NCBI RefSeq assembly: GCF_028583425.1 | Contig: NC_072792.1 | Coordinates: 12,140,176-12,204,175, forward strand | DNA length: 64,000 nucleotides | Reading direction: 5' to 3' | Source: Eublepharis macularius | Lineage: Eukaryota > Chordata > Lepidosauria > Squamata > Eublepharidae | Shown: piece by piece, positions 59,901 through 62,900 of the stretch | How the letters are laid out: each line of letters opens with the position of its first letter | Position numbering within the stretch: position 1 is the first letter of the stretch | Notes under the pieces: model-generated | The model's database searches: none | What the model was told of the DNA's origin: nothing | What the model saw: only the letters and a program-made list of their open reading frames with translations | Translations under genes and position numbers: made by a program

Positions 59901-62900
59901 AGCCCTCTCAGAGCTCTCTCAGCCCCACCCACCTCACAGGGTGTTTTGTTGTGGGGATAATAATAACATACTTTGTAAACTGCTCTGAGTGGGCATTAAG
60001 TTGTCCTGAAGGGCAGGATATAAATCGAATGTCCTTCTTCTTCTTCTTCTTCTTCTTCTTCTTCTTCTTCTTCTTCTTCTTCTTCTTCTTCTTCTTCTTC
60101 TTCTTCTTCTTCTTCTTCTTCTTCTTCTTCTTCTTCTTCTGTTGGGGAAAGGGTTAAAATAGTTTAAATTCAGAGTTGCAATGAATCTTGAATAAATAGA
60201 GTCAGACACTTTGTTTGCTTTTAAGAACATTTTACTTCTAATGGGAAAAGGTGCACGGGGTTGCTTCAAAACAAAGAAATCTATCACCTACACCTTCACA
60301 CTACAAAGTAAAAACTCAGACTGAGATACCAGGCCTGTTATGGCAATCTTCTTCTTGACCGCAGACCCATTGGCTGATATGCCAGCTTTGGCCGTTTATT
60401 GAAAAGTGTCATTTGGCCGTGGTGTTCCATGTTCTGATAACACACCAGTTAGATTACTGTGATGTTTTTTGTGTAGGGCTGCCTTTTCATCCATACCCGA
60501 GTTCGCTCAGAGTCACCTTTATTGATTGAGGACAAGGTTATCATAATACAGATTCTTAGATCTATTCGTTTTAAGGAACACTAAGGCAGCTAAAACTAGC
60601 ATGAGAAGTGTCTGGCTTGAGTTACGCTCACGCCCTTGCCTATCTCGGAGGTGGGTCCTCTATAACGATCGGCACTTAGACAAGCTAAGTTCGGGTGTCA
60701 AAGTTTCAGCTGCTGCTTGACCTGATAGATGATCATATCTGATGCCGTAACCATCCTGAAGGTGTGCCTGAAGTGAAACCCTGTCGGTTGCTTGGAATAA
60801 CCTAAAATTACAGAAATCTCTGTTTCGTCATTGGTTGTGCTTATATTCGGCTGTGCTGGCTTGGGCATTGGTGCATGTCATATGGGATATGTGCTCTAGG
60901 CCAACAGTGCTGGCTGAAATGTTTCTGACAAGGGCTCCACTTCAGCTTCTATCAGAGTTGGAAATCTGCTTCACTGACTTTGTATGTAGCGTGGCACGGT
61001 GGTTTCCCTTCCAGTCTTAGTCTGGGGAGACCTGAAGTCAAATCTTCGTTCCGCACTGAGACTCATAGGTGCCCATGGGCATGACCCTGGATGAGTCCTC
61101 TGTAAGAATCTGCAGCTACCACCCCTGTTGAATGCTTTTCCACATGGAAGGGTGATATCTTCTCTTTTCAGGGAGGTCAGTTTCACCTTCTTAAAACATT
61201 GATTTTGCTTATAAACTTGTCCTGTGTTTGGAGGGTTAGGCCGTGCTAAAACTTGAAATGTCTTGCCTTGCATAAGGATGCAAAAGTAATCCATCTTCGG
61301 TTTTAACCGTTTACAAAAATACGGTGCAGTGTTTTTCTTTTAAAAATTTCTATGTGAAGTCCCACAAAAGGTTGCTGTTATATCTTAATTAAAGATGAAC
61401 GAGGGTATTTCTTTATGGTCATGGTCAAGGTAACTTTTTATAGTTGGTATGACGAGATCTTGTCAATATCAAATAAAGGCAATTTCTGTGAGCTAGTGTG
61501 GTGTAGTGGTTAAAAGTGTGGGATTAAAACTAGGAGGCCTGGGTTTAAATCCCCACTTATTTTATTAAATTTATAACCCACTCTCCCTGCAAGTGGGCTC
61601 AGAGCAAGTAACAGCAATTTTAAAAATCACGTTAAAATCCATTAAATATATTAGTAACATTAAAACCATAAAAATCAGTGCAAGAGGCGGCAACTTTTAA
61701 CAGCGACCCATATGCCATACCCAGTCTAATAATACATCCCACGGTATGGGTGATGGCAGGCCTGTTAGGTGGGTTGGCAGACTATTGGGAGGAGGGGGCT
61801 CCATTCTTCTCTCAACAGGAAACTGGCAAAAAAGGAGCCCACCCAGCCCCAACCTCAGCCATATGCTGGGCGGAACATCTCGGTCTTATAGGCCCAGCAG
61901 AAAGATAGTAATTCCTGCCGGTCCCTGGCAGAGAGTTCCAACAGGTGGGTGCCAGGACTGAAAAGGCCCTGGCCCTGGTCAAGGCCAGGTGAGTATCCTT
62001 GGGGCGAGGGATCACCCACAGCTGTTTATCAATTGACCTAACTACCCTCTGGGGAACATACTGTGAGAGACGGTCCCGCAGATATGCTGAAGCACCTCGG
62101 GTCAGTTTTTCTCTTTTTCTTAGCGTATCCTACCTCCCAGGGAGGATAAAATGGAGGAAGGGGGAACTGCTTTGAATTTCCTGCAAAGCATGAACTGAAA
62201 ACAATGATGCAGCACACAGGGAGGCCTATTTGGAAACCTGCACCTTCCATTTTCCTTCCTTCCCTTACCCCCCCCCCCCTTATTTATTCCTGAATGAAGA
62301 TGAACAATGACTTGGGGGTTATTTAACTACAGGGGTCCCCTCTAACCACAGGAGACTTAAACTTTCAGTTAACCACTAGACTTTCATTCATTTAGGTACT
62401 TATATCCTGCTTTCCTTCCCGACGGGGACTTGAAGCAGTTTATGGAGAAACACAAAAATAGACACAAAGAAGAAGAAAAAAAATAAACTCTTAATTCCTG
62501 GTTGGTCCTTAAACAACTAGCCCATCTCACTGAAGCCCATAGTCTTCAAGCCGTGGGTTGACGTGGCAACCTTTTCTTTAACCGTTATTTTTAATTCTTA
62601 AACTTTGTTAGAGTGTATGGCCTATGGGCTGTTAAGCGAGTAAACTGAAATATCTACTGGTGGTCCCTGCCCCTAGGGAGGTTGGCCTTGCCTCAACCAG
62701 GGCCAGGGCCTTCTCAGTCCTGGCCCCTACTTGGTGGAACTCTCTGTCTGTGAAAACCCAGGCCCAGCTGGATTTATCATCTTTCTGCTGAGCCTGCAAG
62801 ACACATGTTCTGCCAGGCATATGGGGGTTGAGGTGGGCAGGCTGAAAAACTGGTCTCCTACCAAGGGGGGGGGGGAGTTCTGCCCCCCAAACTGTTTTCA

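Noticed and set aside
59882..60287. Poly-Phe (plus) and poly-Arg (minus) frames
   Set aside because: Translation of the CTT/GAA array and SINE.
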